DNA of 64,000 nt from Lachnospiraceae bacterium (GCA_910575275.1 CAJTEE010000007.1:124001-188000); one strand, 5' to 3'; numbered from the stretch's first letter, positions 1 to 8,606 are shown. Notes: generated by a model not told the origin, from the sequence alone. A program made the numbers and translations.

Positions 1-23
1 AAGAACACGCCGAGTTCGAGTAA
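1..23 (+). CDS. 3' tail of an unidentified gene
   Basis: The first bases read in frame 3 as the last six codons of a gene (EHAEFE) ending in TAA at 21-23. A strong intrinsic terminator follows within 10 bases, which supports a real gene ending here. Too little remains to identify it. Confidence 0.4.
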
Positions 24-30
24 ATAGTAA

Positions 31-74
31 AATCGCTATAAAGCTAGAGTTTATCAGCTTTGTAGCGATTTTTA
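31..74 (+). terminator. Intrinsic terminator
   Basis: AATCGCTA pairs with TAGCGATT, and an inner AAAGCT pairs with AGCTTT around a short loop; a T-rich run follows. It would end transcription of the gene whose tail occupies 1-23. Confidence 0.75.
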
Positions 75-171
75 TTTTGGTACAACTAAAATAAGTTATA
101 ATTTTTAACTACCCAAATTAAATGACTCTAAATTAGTTCGAAAAGACAACTATAGATTATGCTTATTTGAT

Positions 172-702
172 TCAAAGATTGTCCATCATTTTGTTCATAC
201 GATTTTTCCAGTTAGTATATGCTGATTGCTCAAAAGCCCCTTGTCTCTTATATCTTTTAATATCTTTTATAATAAATTTTGCTATTCTTCCTCTTTTTCT
301 ACGAAGAAATGCAATTGTTTCATCCACTCCTGCTCCTACTAAAAACTGACCATCAATTTCAAAATATGAATCATAGTCAATGCATTTTGCATTCCATACA
401 GACTTTACATCATTTAAATCGCCCAAACGATAAAGTAGATAGGTGCTACATATTATAGAAAGTGGGCAATCATAAGTATTATCAATTTCTCTTGCAACGT
501 TTGAATCATAACTACAAAGAGCTTCGCGTTCTTTTACCTCGATTGCGAATAACTTTCTAATAAGTTCAGCATATTTGTAAGAGAAATCTCGGTGTAATTC
601 CTTATATAGTAATTTTCTGAAATCACATATTTTTAGCTTATCATTTACTTCAGTTGATTTAATGTTCTTACTGATAATTTCCAAAATCGATTCATTGTCC
701 AT
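172..702 (-). CDS. Hypothetical protein
   Basis: A 176-residue AT-rich reading frame with a plausible ribosome binding site (GGGGTG) just upstream of its start. The C-terminal third is very basic (clusters RRKRGR and KRYKRQ) and there is no signal peptide or membrane segment, so it is probably cytoplasmic and might bind nucleic acid. I do not recognise the family. It lies beside a repressor/excisionase pair, so it may be accessory DNA of the same relic element. That placement is inference. Confidence 0.55.
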   Translation of the reverse strand: MDNESILEIISKNIKSTEVNDKLKICDFRKLLYKELHRDFSYKYAELIRKLFAIEVKEREALCSYDSNVAREIDNTYDCPLSIICSTYLLYRLGDLNDVKSVWNAKCIDYDSYFEIDGQFLVGAGVDETIAFLRRKRGRIAKFIIKDIKRYKRQGAFEQSAYTNWKNRMNKMMDNL

Positions 703-832
703 GTCATCACCCCAAATATAAATAACCTTCTATTTTTTTAACATTCGGATATAAAAGCAGATTATTTTATATCATTTATTTTTCCTATTTTGGATTCAAC
801 CCAATCTTATCTATAAATTCATCATGTGTCTT

Positions 833-1327
833 CTAGATCTGTAAATTCATATCAAACGGCTCTGACTCTGGGTAAATATCCATCCAGAGATTAAAGTCTG
901 CCTCTGCCTTTAATAGAGCCTCGGCTCTTTTTTTCACGTCTTTGATAGAATTACATTTTTCTACTTCTTCCATATATTTTCCATAACGCTCACACCATGA
1001 ACGCATCAAAGAAAGTGTACCAAAGCTGACAGCAACCATATCATTACCGTCCTGATCATGATATTCAAACAAATGCCCGTCATACTGGCGGAACACTTGA
1101 AAAAGCCTGTGCATAGCTTTGATGCCGTCAAAATCAGAGTTGGTTAATACTTCTACGTTGACAGCGAGAGCCTGTGCTAAGGCTTCTAATGATTTTAATT
1201 TGGGGTTTCTGCGTCCGCTTTCATATGCTCTAATGTAGGCTTCGCTAACGCCAACCATTTCTCCCAATTGTTTTAATGTCAGACCTCGTTCTTGACGTAT
1301 GCGCCGAATATTTTCGCCGACTGTCAT
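833..1327 (-). CDS. XRE-family transcriptional regulator
   Basis: The N-terminal 60 residues form a Cro/CI-type helix-turn-helix: GENIRRIRQERGLTLKQLGE, then VSEAYIRAYESGRRNPKLKS. The remaining ~100 residues are of unknown fold. An in-frame upstream extension exists to 1387, but start 1327 is chosen because it has an AGGAGG site at the right distance. The gene is divergent from a small excisionase-like gene, and the shared intergenic region holds a consensus promoter and the palindrome GTATCA-AAA-TGATAC. This is the usual repressor layout of prophages and ICEs, so it probably represses both genes. Confidence 0.85.
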   Translation of the reverse strand: MTVGENIRRIRQERGLTLKQLGEMVGVSEAYIRAYESGRRNPKLKSLEALAQALAVNVEVLTNSDFDGIKAMHRLFQVFRQYDGHLFEYHDQDGNDMVAVSFGTLSLMRSWCERYGKYMEEVEKCNSIKDVKKRAEALLKAEADFNLWMDIYPESEPFDMNLQI

Positions 1328-1438
1328 AATTATTATGCCTCCTGTGTTATGGGGGTTTTCATCAATACAAGCAAATACCAAATGCAACTTAATAATATCA
1401 TAAGATACGGAATAAATAAAGAGATATTAAAAAAGTTA

Positions 1439-1488
1439 TTGACACGCATCAAAAGACACGCTAATATATAAACGTATCAAAATGATAC
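1439..1488 (+). promoter_or_regulatory. Promoter and operator for the excisionase-like gene
   Basis: A consensus -35 TTGACA (1439-1444), a 17-base spacer and a -10 TAATAT (1462-1467) face the gene at 1526. Just downstream is the palindrome GTATCA-AAA-TGATAC (1474-1488), a likely operator for the divergent XRE regulator, placed to block transcription from this promoter. Confidence 0.75.
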
Positions 1489-1525
1489 ATATATAAATCA
1501 AATGGTATAAACAGGAGGAAAAGAT

Positions 1526-1720
1526 ATGAACGAAAAACTTTATTACAGTGTAGCGGATATTGCGGCAATGCTCGGCATCAGTATGGGAAAGTCCTACAAG
1601 ATTTTACGGGAAATGAACAGCGAATTATCTTCTAAAGGCTTTCTCACAATTGCAGGGAAAATTCCAGTAGCCTATTTCAAAGAAAAATGGTACGGGGCAG
1701 CAAAGGAGGTAAGTGTATGA
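1526..1720 (+). CDS. Small excisionase-like / HTH DNA-binding protein
   Basis: A 64-residue protein preceded by AGGAGG. Residues 6-40 read as a winged-helix/MerR-like DNA-binding motif (SVADIAAMLGISMGKSYKIL). Such proteins next to an XRE repressor act as excisionases or lytic-switch activators in integrative elements. Its stop overlaps the next start (ATGA), so a co-translated partner, normally an integrase, once followed. The specific role is inferred from context. Confidence 0.6.
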   Translation: MNEKLYYSVADIAAMLGISMGKSYKILREMNSELSSKGFLTIAGKIPVAYFKEKWYGAAKEVSV

Positions 1721-1752
1721 GTTGTAATGCAAAGAAAGATCCAAACAGATAA
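1717..1752 (+). pseudogene. Truncated start of the gene after the excisionase
   Basis: An ATG overlapping the upstream stop, with AAAGGAGG 7 bases before it, opens an 11-codon frame (MSCNAKKDPNR) that ends at TAA. The start signals are too good for chance, so this looks like the stump of a coupled gene, plausibly an integrase. Nothing recognisable follows before the IS110 element. Confidence 0.4.
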
Positions 1753-1904
1753 GTATAATAAGGTTATAGGGAAGCGCACACTCTCAAAGAAAGACCATCT
1801 ATTAAAAGTCAAGTAGATAAAGGAAAAATCAAAAGAAATTTTGTATGAAAAAAGAGTACAACAATAAGACCTGTTGTCAGACAGGCCAGAATGGAAAGAA
1901 AAGA

Positions 1905-3083
1905 TTAAGCCTTTGGGATGTAAGGCTGGTTGTTTTTCAGGACAGCGTAAATGATGTTGCACATCTTTCTTGCAACAGCGCCAATACAGGTTAAGTGATG
2001 TGTGCCTTCTGCCTTCTTTTTCTGGTAATAGGCACTTAATACACGGTCTTTAAAGGCAGCAACTAAAGCAGCCTGAAAAATGGCTTTCCGCAGATATGGT
2101 GACCCACGCTTGCTCATCACATTATGGGCGGCTTCAAATTCATCAGATTGTGTGACAGTAGCGTCCAGCCCGGCAAAAGCCACCCGTTTTCTGGGATTGT
2201 CAAATTTAGAGATGTCACCGATTTCGTTGATGATGGCCGCACCTGTGACACTGCCAATGCCGGTAATGGTAGTAATGGGGGGTTCCAGCTTTTTCATGAT
2301 GCCGGCGACTTCAGCTTCCGTTTCTTTTACCTGTTTTTCAATAAAGGAAATCTGTTTAATCAGCGTTTTGAGTTGAAAGGTAAAGCTGTCTTTGGCAAAA
2401 GTAACACCAAAGGAACTGGCTGAGGCAGCCTTTAACTGTTCCGCTTTTACGGCGCCGGACTGCTTACGGCTGAGCTTTGCAAGCAATTCTTTAAGGGTTT
2501 GCGATGAAACCACCTCAAAGTCAATGGGAGAAGGAAACTGGAGGAGGATTTCTTTTGAGATCCTTCCAAAGATGTCGGAAAAAACAGACTGGTATTCAGG
2601 GAAAACCTGATCCAGCACACAAACCACCTTACGTTTCAGGTCGCTGATAGATTCCACCAGATAGGTGCGGAAACGGGTAAGTGTGCGCAGAGAAAATAAA
2701 TCTTCATCCGCAAGTCTGGTTTCCACAAACTGCCCATAACGGATCAAGTCGGCAATGAGGAGGGAATCAATGATATCGTTTTTGCGTTTGCGGATCTCAG
2801 TTCCCTTGCGCCAGCCATCCGTCTGAATAGGGTTGATAACATGGAGCAGGAAACTTTTCTCAAAGAGGAAAGAGTAAACGGGGAGGCAGTAGTGTCCGGT
2901 CACTTCCATACCAATTTCAAAATCGGAGGGGTTTAAGGAATAAGAAGCGAGTTTGGAAAACAAGGCATTTCCGCCATCCAAAGTATTGGGAAAGGAAAAA
3001 GCTTTGAACACTACTTTTCCAGTATCGTCCATCATAGAAGCAACATGGTTATTTTTACCGATATCTATGCCAACAAAAAACAT
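1905..3083 (-). CDS. IS110-family transposase (DEDD recombinase)
   Basis: 392 residues, full length for the family. The N-terminal RuvC-like DEDD domain shows VGIDIGKNNH (first Asp), the Glu in GMEVTG and the Asp pair of RKRKNDIIDSLLIADL. The C-terminal Transposase_20 domain has the helix-hairpin-helix-like ITGIGSVTGAAIINEIGD and SKRGSPYLRKA, whose Ser is the proposed nucleophile. IS110 transposases use an element-encoded bridge (seek) RNA to choose donor and target; the noncoding region at 3084-3299 is positioned for that. The frame is intact, so the element may be active. Confidence 0.93.
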   Translation of the reverse strand: MFFVGIDIGKNNHVASMMDDTGKVVFKAFSFPNTLDGGNALFSKLASYSLNPSDFEIGMEVTGHYCLPVYSFLFEKSFLLHVINPIQTDGWRKGTEIRKRKNDIIDSLLIADLIRYGQFVETRLADEDLFSLRTLTRFRTYLVESISDLKRKVVCVLDQVFPEYQSVFSDIFGRISKEILLQFPSPIDFEVVSSQTLKELLAKLSRKQSGAVKAEQLKAASASSFGVTFAKDSFTFQLKTLIKQISFIEKQVKETEAEVAGIMKKLEPPITTITGIGSVTGAAIINEIGDISKFDNPRKRVAFAGLDATVTQSDEFEAAHNVMSKRGSPYLRKAIFQAALVAAFKDRVLSAYYQKKKAEGTHHLTCIGAVARKMCNIIYAVLKNNQPYIPKA

Positions 3084-3299
3084 AGAGCCACCTCTGAAGA
3101 AAGATTTTAGATTGGGGGACCACTCGACTAATAAGCGCCACTACCTTGTGCTAAATACGGAGAGAAGCCATAAGGCAACCAACATCCAACTCATACGCGA
3201 AAAGCGTATTAGAGAGAGGGATCAGTCTTTCAAGTACGAGCAGAGCCGATCAAGGAGATGACGATCATCCTCTCAATCTAATAAAACTATTATCTCCTA
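3084..3299 (-). ncRNA. Candidate bridge/seek RNA region of the IS110 element
   Basis: About 216 noncoding bases lie between the transposase start and the proposed right end. In IS110-group elements the bridge RNA comes from exactly this position and length class. The stretch contains short palindromes such as ACGCGAAAAGCGT (near 3195). I did not fold it or find the donor- and target-binding loops, so the assignment rests on position. Confidence 0.4.
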
Positions 3300-3387
3300 T
3301 CAGACAGGAGATGCAAAGAAGCAGGTCTGAAGGTTTATAGGCATCCCTTGAACAACCTAAATACACTATACAAGGAGGTTACACACC

Positions 3388-4104
3388 ATGAAGAAGCAGG
3401 CAGAGAAAGACAAAATCACAGCTTTATATGAACGGCTCTCCCATGACGATGAACGGGCAGGCGAATCCGTAAGCATTGAGAACCAGGTTGAGATTGTGGA
3501 AACCGCAGCTTTCCCGCAGAATTATGCGGCTGCCATGACTGTCTATCGAAGAATAGAGGAATTTAACAAGGTCATCACAGTAGACATCGGGGGGGGGACG
3601 CTGGATTACCTTATGATCCGGGGAGGAAAGTCGGACCTGTCGGTCTGTGATTCTCTGGAGAAAGGTGTCATTCGTCTGTATAATGATATTTCCTCCCGCG
3701 TCAATTTTGAGCAGGATATTCTCATTGATGATACGGACATTGACCGGATCATCCGGGAAGAAAGGACGGATTTCCATGTGGAGGTGGCGTAGTTCCTGAA
3801 TAGCATGGAGCGGGGGAAGGCATAGTATATCGTGGACGCGGTGCTGGCATATCAGAATGGAGGGCAGGCAGGTATTTTTGCTTCCGCAGGAGCTGGAAGG
3901 CTGACAGACTATGAGGCAATCCGGAAGATTGTGCTGCAGGTCATGGAAGAACAGAAGAACGGAGCCTATGGCAGCAATATGGCTACGGTGGGAGCAATGG
4001 AGACGGCTGAACGAACAGGAACTTCTGATGAAAATGGATTGGCAGGACTGGCCGATGATGCGTTAGGCGGTATCTTACAGTCGCTGGAGGCGTTTAAGGG
4101 ATAG
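3388..4104 (+). pseudogene. Serine recombinase / ParM / ParR remnant fusion
   Basis: One continuous frame joins three unrelated pieces. Residues 1-35 are the start of a large serine recombinase, including YERLS with the catalytic Ser, behind a strong AAGGAGG site. Residues ~55-130 match the C-terminal ATPase part of a ParM/StbA actin-like segregation protein (VDIGGGTLDYL). The rest resembles the C-terminal half of a ParR-type centromere-binding protein (YIVDAVLAYQNGG). Two in-frame TAG codons (3790-3792 and 3823-3825) interrupt it. It is most simply the scar of internal deletions in an old mobile element. Confidence 0.7.
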
Positions 4105-4320
4105 GCTGGAAAGAAATAGGAAATGATAACAACGTGAAATCAGAGATTTCACCATCCTGATTTGAACGCCCGCGATGGTTGACTTGAGCTGGTCGTTTTT
4201 GAGACGGTTTGAGAGAGACCGGGGCGTGCGTGGAGCTGTATTGATTTTGATGCTGATGACGGCGGCACGGCGGCCGGGCCGGTAAAGCCCGGAAGAACGG
4301 CAACGGGAGGAGGTGTCCGC

Positions 4321-4425
4321 ATGGAGCTATTCTTCAAATTTCTTGTGACTGCCGCAGCAGGTATGGTTTTGCCACCTTATCAGCAAATGGCTAGACAGGC
4401 ACAACAAAGGCAACAAATAGTCTAG
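4321..4425 (+). pseudogene. Frameshifted small hydrophobic ICE protein
   Basis: ATG 4321 follows GGAGGAGGT. The frame begins MELFFKFLVTAAAGMV, a single membrane helix. A run of four T at 4367-4370 shifts it; removing one T gives a short hydrophilic tail ending KWLDRHNKGNK. Small holin-like proteins of this shape are common near the ends of clostridial ICEs. I infer a single-base frameshift, or a sequencing error, in such a gene. Confidence 0.5.
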
Positions 4426-4453
4426 TGGGTGCTTTGCCACTATAAAAAGAAAA

Positions 4454-4502
4454 GAAGAATCTCTCGACTGTACGCTATTACAGTCGGGGGATTCGTTCTT
4501 TG
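4454..4502 (+). terminator. Intrinsic terminator
   Basis: GAATC and CGACTGT on the left pair with ACAGTCG and GATTC on the right around a short loop, followed by a T-rich run. It closes the relic element block ending near 4.4 kb. Confidence 0.65.
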
Positions 4503-4579
4503 CCTAACGGCATTACAGCATATGCAGATTTTAAATGCAAGATACATTTCTTTTTCACAAAATAAAAATTTTATCCTTA

Positions 4580-4612
4580 GTTACTGTTCACAAGGAACCT
4601 GTGAACAGTAAC
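4580..4612. repeat. Perfect 13-bp inverted repeat
   Basis: GTTACTGTTCACA and its exact complement TGTGAACAGTAAC are separated by seven bases. There is no T-run, so it is less likely a terminator than a protein-binding site or element end. The rest of 4503-4716 shows no gene. Confidence 0.6.
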
Positions 4613-4716
4613 GTTTCCCGATATCCCAATTCCCCTCCAGAATTATAAATGAGTTGTATTTTGTGTCCGCATCGGCTATAATTTGCTATGAAAGTATTGA
4701 CCGGCAGAGGGGAGAA

Positions 4717-5300
4717 ATGCGGATGCGAAGGGGACTTACAGATGGATGGGATCGTGGCGGAGGCGACGAAGCTGGTGGAGGAGAAGGGCTACGGCAATTT
4801 TTCCGTCCGCGAGCTGGCGCAGTGCCTGCATGTAAAGGCGGCCTCCTCGTATTATATAATCATATAAGCAGCATCGACGACGTAAACCGGGCGATCGGGA
4901 CGCATGCCGCGGCGCAGTTAAACGGAGCGTTGGAGCGGGCGGCCGAGGGAAAGAAACGGGATGCGGCGCTTTATGCGCTGGCGGACGAATACCGCATGTT
5001 TGTCCGGGAAAATTACGAGCTGTACCGGGCCATAATTGGTCTGCCGCTGCTTGACGAGGACGGAGCCGCGCAAGCATCCGTGTGATCCGAAACGTGGCCT
5101 GTGAGTATACGGTCGCAGAGGAGGATTCGGTCCATTTTTTGAGAGGCTTTCGAAGCGCGCTGCACGGCTTTATCCTGTTGGAGAAGGCCGGATATTTTAC
5201 AGGAAAACAGGTCATGGCGGATAAGAGCTTTGCGTTTATGGTGAAGGGCTACGTCGATTGGGTAAAAAGGATGGAGACGGAGAACAAAAAGAAGATATGA
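4717..5300 (+). pseudogene. TetR-family regulator, frameshifted
   Basis: The TetR helix-turn-helix is readable (GYGNFSVRELAQCLHVKAAS, then YNHISSIDDVN), followed by a TetR-like C-terminal domain ending HFLRGFRSALHGFILLEKAG. The gene needs three frame changes to be read: about one base near 4741, about five bases near 4850 (a TATAT-like insertion), and one base near 5075. The five-base change argues against simple sequencing error. It sits just upstream of the SpoU methyltransferase gene. Confidence 0.75.
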
Positions 5301-5326
5301 CGGGAGCGGCCGGGATAGGGGGACAT

Positions 5327-6208
5327 ATGGCTGACAGGACAGAAATCACGGATTTTGAGGACGAAAAGCTGGATCTATATGCCAGGCTGCCGGAAAACCA
5401 GCTTCTCCATTATTATGAACCGGAGCCGGGGATTTTTATTGCGGAGAGCCCGAAGGTCATCGGCCGCGCGCTGGATGCGGGGTATAAGCCCCTGTCGCTT
5501 TTGATGGAGGAGGGACAGGAGCGCAGTAAAGAGACCCAAGAACTCCTTTTGCGGTGCGGGGAGGTGCCGGTCTATGTGGCAAAGACCTCCGTGCTCGCAA
5601 AGCTTTCCGGCTTTTCCATGACCCGGGGGCTGCTCTGCGCCATGAGGAGGAGGCCGCTTCCCTCCGTCGCGGAGATCTGTGCGGGAGCCGGCCGGATTGT
5701 GGTGTTGGAAAACGTGATGAATCCGACCAATGTGGGAGCCATTTTCCGGTCCGCCGCCGCCCTTTGCATGGATGCCGTCTTTTTGACGCACGGCTGTAGC
5801 GACCCGCTGTACCGCAGGGCGGCACGGGTCAGCATGGGGACGGTGTTCCAGATCCCGTGGACTTTTTTTGACAAAGCGGATTCGTGGCCAGAGGCCAATA
5901 TGGCATGTTTAAGGCGGCTGGGTTTTCATACCGCCGCCATGGCGCTGCGAGACGATGCTGTCGAAATCGACGACCCGATACTGACGGAGGCCGAAAAGCT
6001 GGCTGTTATTTTGGGGACGGAGGGGGACGGATTGGCGGCGGAGACAATCGCGGACTGCGATTATACGGTGCGGATCCCCATGTCGCACGGCGTGGATTCG
6101 TTAAACGTGGCGGCGGCCAGCGCGGTGGTATTCTGGGAGCTTGGGAAGAAGGGCGGCCGTTTGGCGGAAAGCGAAACGGCCACAAAAAAGAGGAGGAATA
6201 AGGGATGA
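5327..6208 (+). CDS. SpoU/TrmH-family RNA 2'-O-methyltransferase
   Basis: A 293-residue SPOUT-fold enzyme predicted to methylate a ribose 2'-OH in rRNA or tRNA using S-adenosylmethionine. The N-terminal ~100 residues are a substrate-binding domain. The catalytic half has motif 1 (NPTNVGAIFRSA), motif 2 (LGTEGDGL) and motif 3 (IPMSHGVDSLNVAAASAVV), which form the trefoil knot and cofactor pocket. Start 5327 is chosen for the AGGGGGA site; in-frame codons upstream lack one. Its stop overlaps the next start (ATGA), so the LURP-one gene is translationally coupled. Confidence 0.88.
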   Translation: MADRTEITDFEDEKLDLYARLPENQLLHYYEPEPGIFIAESPKVIGRALDAGYKPLSLLMEEGQERSKETQELLLRCGEVPVYVAKTSVLAKLSGFSMTRGLLCAMRRRPLPSVAEICAGAGRIVVLENVMNPTNVGAIFRSAAALCMDAVFLTHGCSDPLYRRAARVSMGTVFQIPWTFFDKADSWPEANMACLRRLGFHTAAMALRDDAVEIDDPILTEAEKLAVILGTEGDGLAAETIADCDYTVRIPMSHGVDSLNVAAASAVVFWELGKKGGRLAESETATKKRRNKG

Positions 6209-6678
6209 GACTGCTGATCAAGCAGAGAGTGTTTTCATGGACGGATACATATGACGTGTATGATGAAAACGGAGGTGTGAAATACTTTGTCAAGGCGGAG
6301 TTTTTGTCTTTGGGACATCGGCTCCATGTGTATGATGCATCGGGCAGGGAGGTGGGCCTGGTCAAGGAGAAGCTCTGGACGTTTCTTCCTGTCTTTGAGA
6401 TTGATGTGGACGGCGTCACAAGGGGAAAGATTGAAAAGCAGTTTACCTTGTTTAAGCCCAAATACGAGATCGACTTCAACGGCTGGAGGGCGGAGGGAGA
6501 TTTCATGGGCTGGGAGTACGACGTATATGACGGCTGTAGCGTGGCTGTCCATATTACAAAGGAACTGTTCCGCTGGGGAGATACCTATGTGATCGACTTC
6601 GGGAATCCGGCAGACGAGCGGATGGCGCTGCTGCTTGTAATCGCCATTGATGCGGCAAACTGTACGCAGGGGAAATAA
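6205..6678 (+). CDS. LURP-one-related (YxjI-like) protein
   Basis: 157 residues with the alternating short beta strands of the LURP-one/tubby-like fold: YDVYDENGGVKYFVKAEFLS, HRLHVYDASGREVG, then FKPKYEIDFNGW and WEYDVYDG. Members are small barrel proteins of uncertain function. The length is that of a complete member. Coupling to the methyltransferase (ATGA overlap) indicates one operon, although no functional link is known. Confidence 0.75.
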   Translation: MRLLIKQRVFSWTDTYDVYDENGGVKYFVKAEFLSLGHRLHVYDASGREVGLVKEKLWTFLPVFEIDVDGVTRGKIEKQFTLFKPKYEIDFNGWRAEGDFMGWEYDVYDGCSVAVHITKELFRWGDTYVIDFGNPADERMALLLVIAIDAANCTQGK

Positions 6679-7055
6679 AGTTTGTCGGAATATAACGTAT
6701 TTCATTTATACCTGTTTCCTGTCCCTGTCAAGTCTCCAAAATACGGGAAGTAAGACAGCAAATCCAACCCCAAACACTACTTCGCGCAGCATGGAAAACG
6801 CAGTGGACGCCGCCGCTTTTTGAACATTACGATAATTTGTCACTGTAAACAAATAGTTATGCAGTATAAAAACAATATAGTGTACATGGCTGAAAAAAAC
6901 CGTATGATTAAAATCGGCAAATGGAACGCAGGCGCGCTCTCGTATCATTATACGATAAACAAAGAGTTATTGTAAAGCCGTTTGCAGTGTTGTACGGATT
7001 GCAGCTGATCAAATGGTTGCTGTCCACAGTAACATCAAATGACGGAGGTATGGAA

Positions 7056-7354
7056 ATGGAATTTGTAACATTGAACAATGGAGCAAAAATGCCGATGGAA
7101 GGTTTTGGAGTGTTTCAGATGCCGGAGGGCAGACGGCAACTGTCTACACAAGGGATAAGTCAGTGATACGCAGGCTGGATCGGCTTGTGGCGGATTATCC
7201 TGGAAACTATAAGATGCTAAGTCAGACGAAGATTGACAAGACCTATTCCATGCCAAAATTATGTATTACTTATCATAAGCCAAGAACAGTAAGTGATGAA
7301 CAGAGGAAACTGGCAAGGCAGAGAATGGCGAAGATAAATTCTGCCAATAATTGA
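7056..7354 (+). pseudogene. Aldo/keto reductase start joined to a phage-type fragment
   Basis: ATG 7056 follows ACGGAGG and encodes ~18 residues typical of an aldo/keto reductase N-terminus (VTLNNGAKMPMEGFG). It then runs into sequence whose other frame encodes ~85 residues beginning TATVYTRDKSVIRRLDRLV and ending ARQRMAKINSANN, resembling a small protein of Firmicutes phages. The junction near 7120-7130 looks like a deletion or recombination scar. Neither half is likely to be functional. Confidence 0.5.
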
Positions 7355-7394
7355 TGTACAAAGTTACAGATTATTTCATCTGACAATGACTTGT

Positions 7395-7455
7395 CCATTT
7401 TCTGTGAACAGAGTTATCCATGACTCCATAGCCTGTTATGCGCATTTCCATGATG
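7395..7455. repeat. Interspersed intergenic repeat, copy 1
   Basis: About 60 bases match, in reverse orientation, the copy at 11754-11815 with only a few differences; the shared core is AGAGTTATCCATGA and GCCTGTTATG. Together the copies bracket the LysR-hydrolase-reductase-acetyltransferase cluster. The rest of 7355-7663 holds a second repeat set and no gene. Confidence 0.6.
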
Positions 7456-7509
7456 CAAGGGAAGGATTTAGGATAGGATTGATTCAGTATGATTATACTC
7501 AGTATAGTT

Positions 7510-7640
7510 AATATCAGTATTGTTACATTCCAGTTTTCGGAATTGCAGAAGTACAAGAATTGGAATTCAAGAACTCCGATTATCGGAACTCAAGAGGTCA
7601 AGAAGATAGACTTCAAGAATTCTGATTTTCGGAATACAGT
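7510..7640. repeat. Three diverged ~46-bp tandem units
   Basis: The motif TTTTCGGAA or TATCGGAA recurs with its CGG at 7538, 7584 and 7630, exactly 46 bases apart, each followed by a purine-rich CAAGAA-type stretch. The middle unit contains the odd palindrome CCGATTATCGG. The units lie just downstream of the LysR gene end. Confidence 0.5.
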
Positions 7641-7663
7641 AAAAATAATGTAATATAAATGTC

Positions 7664-8539
7664 TTATGTTTCTGCTTTCAATTGTTGCAGAAATGCACTG
7701 GAGGCTCTTGAAAGAACCTGATATTTTTTCCAGACAATGCAGAGTTCCGCCTCCAATGTGGGGAAAAGCGGCTTGAAACATAAATTGCTGTCCCCAGTCG
7801 TGTTAATGATCCTGTCCAGTGCAATCACATATCCAAAGCCCTTTTTGACAAACTGCGCGGCATTGTAAATCAAATCATAGGTTGCAACAATATTGAGTTT
7901 GGAAAGATCAGACTTTAACCAGCGGAACATTTCTGTATTGATTGAGCTCTGGTGGGATACAATCAGGGGCTTATCCCACAAATCTTCTGCACAGATTGTT
8001 TCCTTTTCTGTTAACGGACTGTCTTTTCGCATCAACACGCCCCATAAGTCTTTTTGTGGAAGTCTGAGGTAATCATATTTGCTGATGCCCGCTTCTCCAA
8101 CCAGCAATCCAAAGTCAATTAAACCCTTATCCAGTTTTTCCATAACACGCTCCGCATCACCGCTGTAAATGTGGTAATGAATGAGAGGGTGTTTTTTCTG
8201 CAAATCCTGTGCTGCCTGTGCTAAAAAAGAAATACTTTCGGTTTCCCCGCAGCCAATATAAATATCGCCGCCGATATTCTCGCTGGAAGATGTAAGCTCC
8301 GCCTTTGTCTTTTCCATTAAATCAACTAATTCTTCTGCACGTTTGCGCAGCAGCATTCCGTCCTCGGTCAGTGTGACTTTTTTACTTCCGCGAATCAATA
8401 GCTGTTTCCCTAATTCTTCTTCCAAATTTTTTAACTGCCTGGAAAGCGGTGGCTGTGTCATGCGCAGAGCTTCTGCTGCTTTTGTTATGCTTTCTTCTCT
8501 TGCAACCGCAAGAAAATACTGTAATACCCGAATATCCAA
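7664..8539 (-). CDS. LysR-family transcriptional regulator
   Basis: 291 residues, the usual LysR length. The N-terminal winged helix-turn-helix spans residues 1-60 (LQYFLAVAREESITKAAEAL, TQPPLSRQLKNLEEELG); a periplasmic-binding-type effector domain follows from ~90 (GDIYIGCGETE). It is divergent from the hydrolase/reductase operon, and the intergenic palindrome CATACTT-TTC-AAGTATG fits a LysR T-N11-A box. It probably activates that operon when it binds an unknown small molecule. Confidence 0.9.
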   Translation of the reverse strand: MDIRVLQYFLAVAREESITKAAEALRMTQPPLSRQLKNLEEELGKQLLIRGSKKVTLTEDGMLLRKRAEELVDLMEKTKAELTSSSENIGGDIYIGCGETESISFLAQAAQDLQKKHPLIHYHIYSGDAERVMEKLDKGLIDFGLLVGEAGISKYDYLRLPQKDLWGVLMRKDSPLTEKETICAEDLWDKPLIVSHQSSINTEMFRWLKSDLSKLNIVATYDLIYNAAQFVKKGFGYVIALDRIINTTGDSNLCFKPLFPTLEAELCIVWKKYQVLSRASSAFLQQLKAET

Positions 8540-8589
8540 GTGTAAAACCTCCCTGCTTCTGTTGCTGTCTTTACAATAACAGAAATCTC

Positions 8590-8606
8590 CATACTTTTCA
8601 AGTATG
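8590..8606. promoter_or_regulatory. Putative LysR operator
   Basis: The perfect palindrome CATACTT-TTC-AAGTATG lies between the divergent LysR gene and the small gene starting at 8679. It contains the T-N11-A pattern typical of LysR sites. Confidence 0.55.

Larger units (their letters stand above)
1877..3308 (-). mobile_element. IS110-family insertion sequence
   Basis: The element consists of one transposase gene and a ~220-base noncoding stretch upstream of it. The 9-mer TCAGACAGG occurs at both proposed ends (1877-1885 and 3300-3308), giving a unit of about 1.42 kb, normal for IS110. At the right end it lies in a perfect 7-bp hairpin (3294-3312). IS110 elements lack terminal inverted repeats and usually make no target duplication, so the exact ends are provisional. 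Confidence 0.65.

Noticed and set aside
4688..4742. Alternative ATG 4688 as the TetR start
   Set aside because: It is in frame with the helix-turn-helix but encodes a Cys/Gly-rich leader unlike TetR proteins; MRRGLT at 4723 in another frame fits the family, implying a frameshift.
6706..6948. Reverse-strand frame containing REVVFGVGFAVLLPVFWRLD, reminiscent of a MATE efflux pump segment
   Set aside because: Only ~35 residues look family-like, and the rest of the frame and the start do not fit. At most it is a tiny transporter relic, too short to annotate.
7501..7640. CRISPR-like array
   Set aside because: The units are only three, diverged over their whole length, with no conserved repeat and unique spacer pattern and no cas genes.
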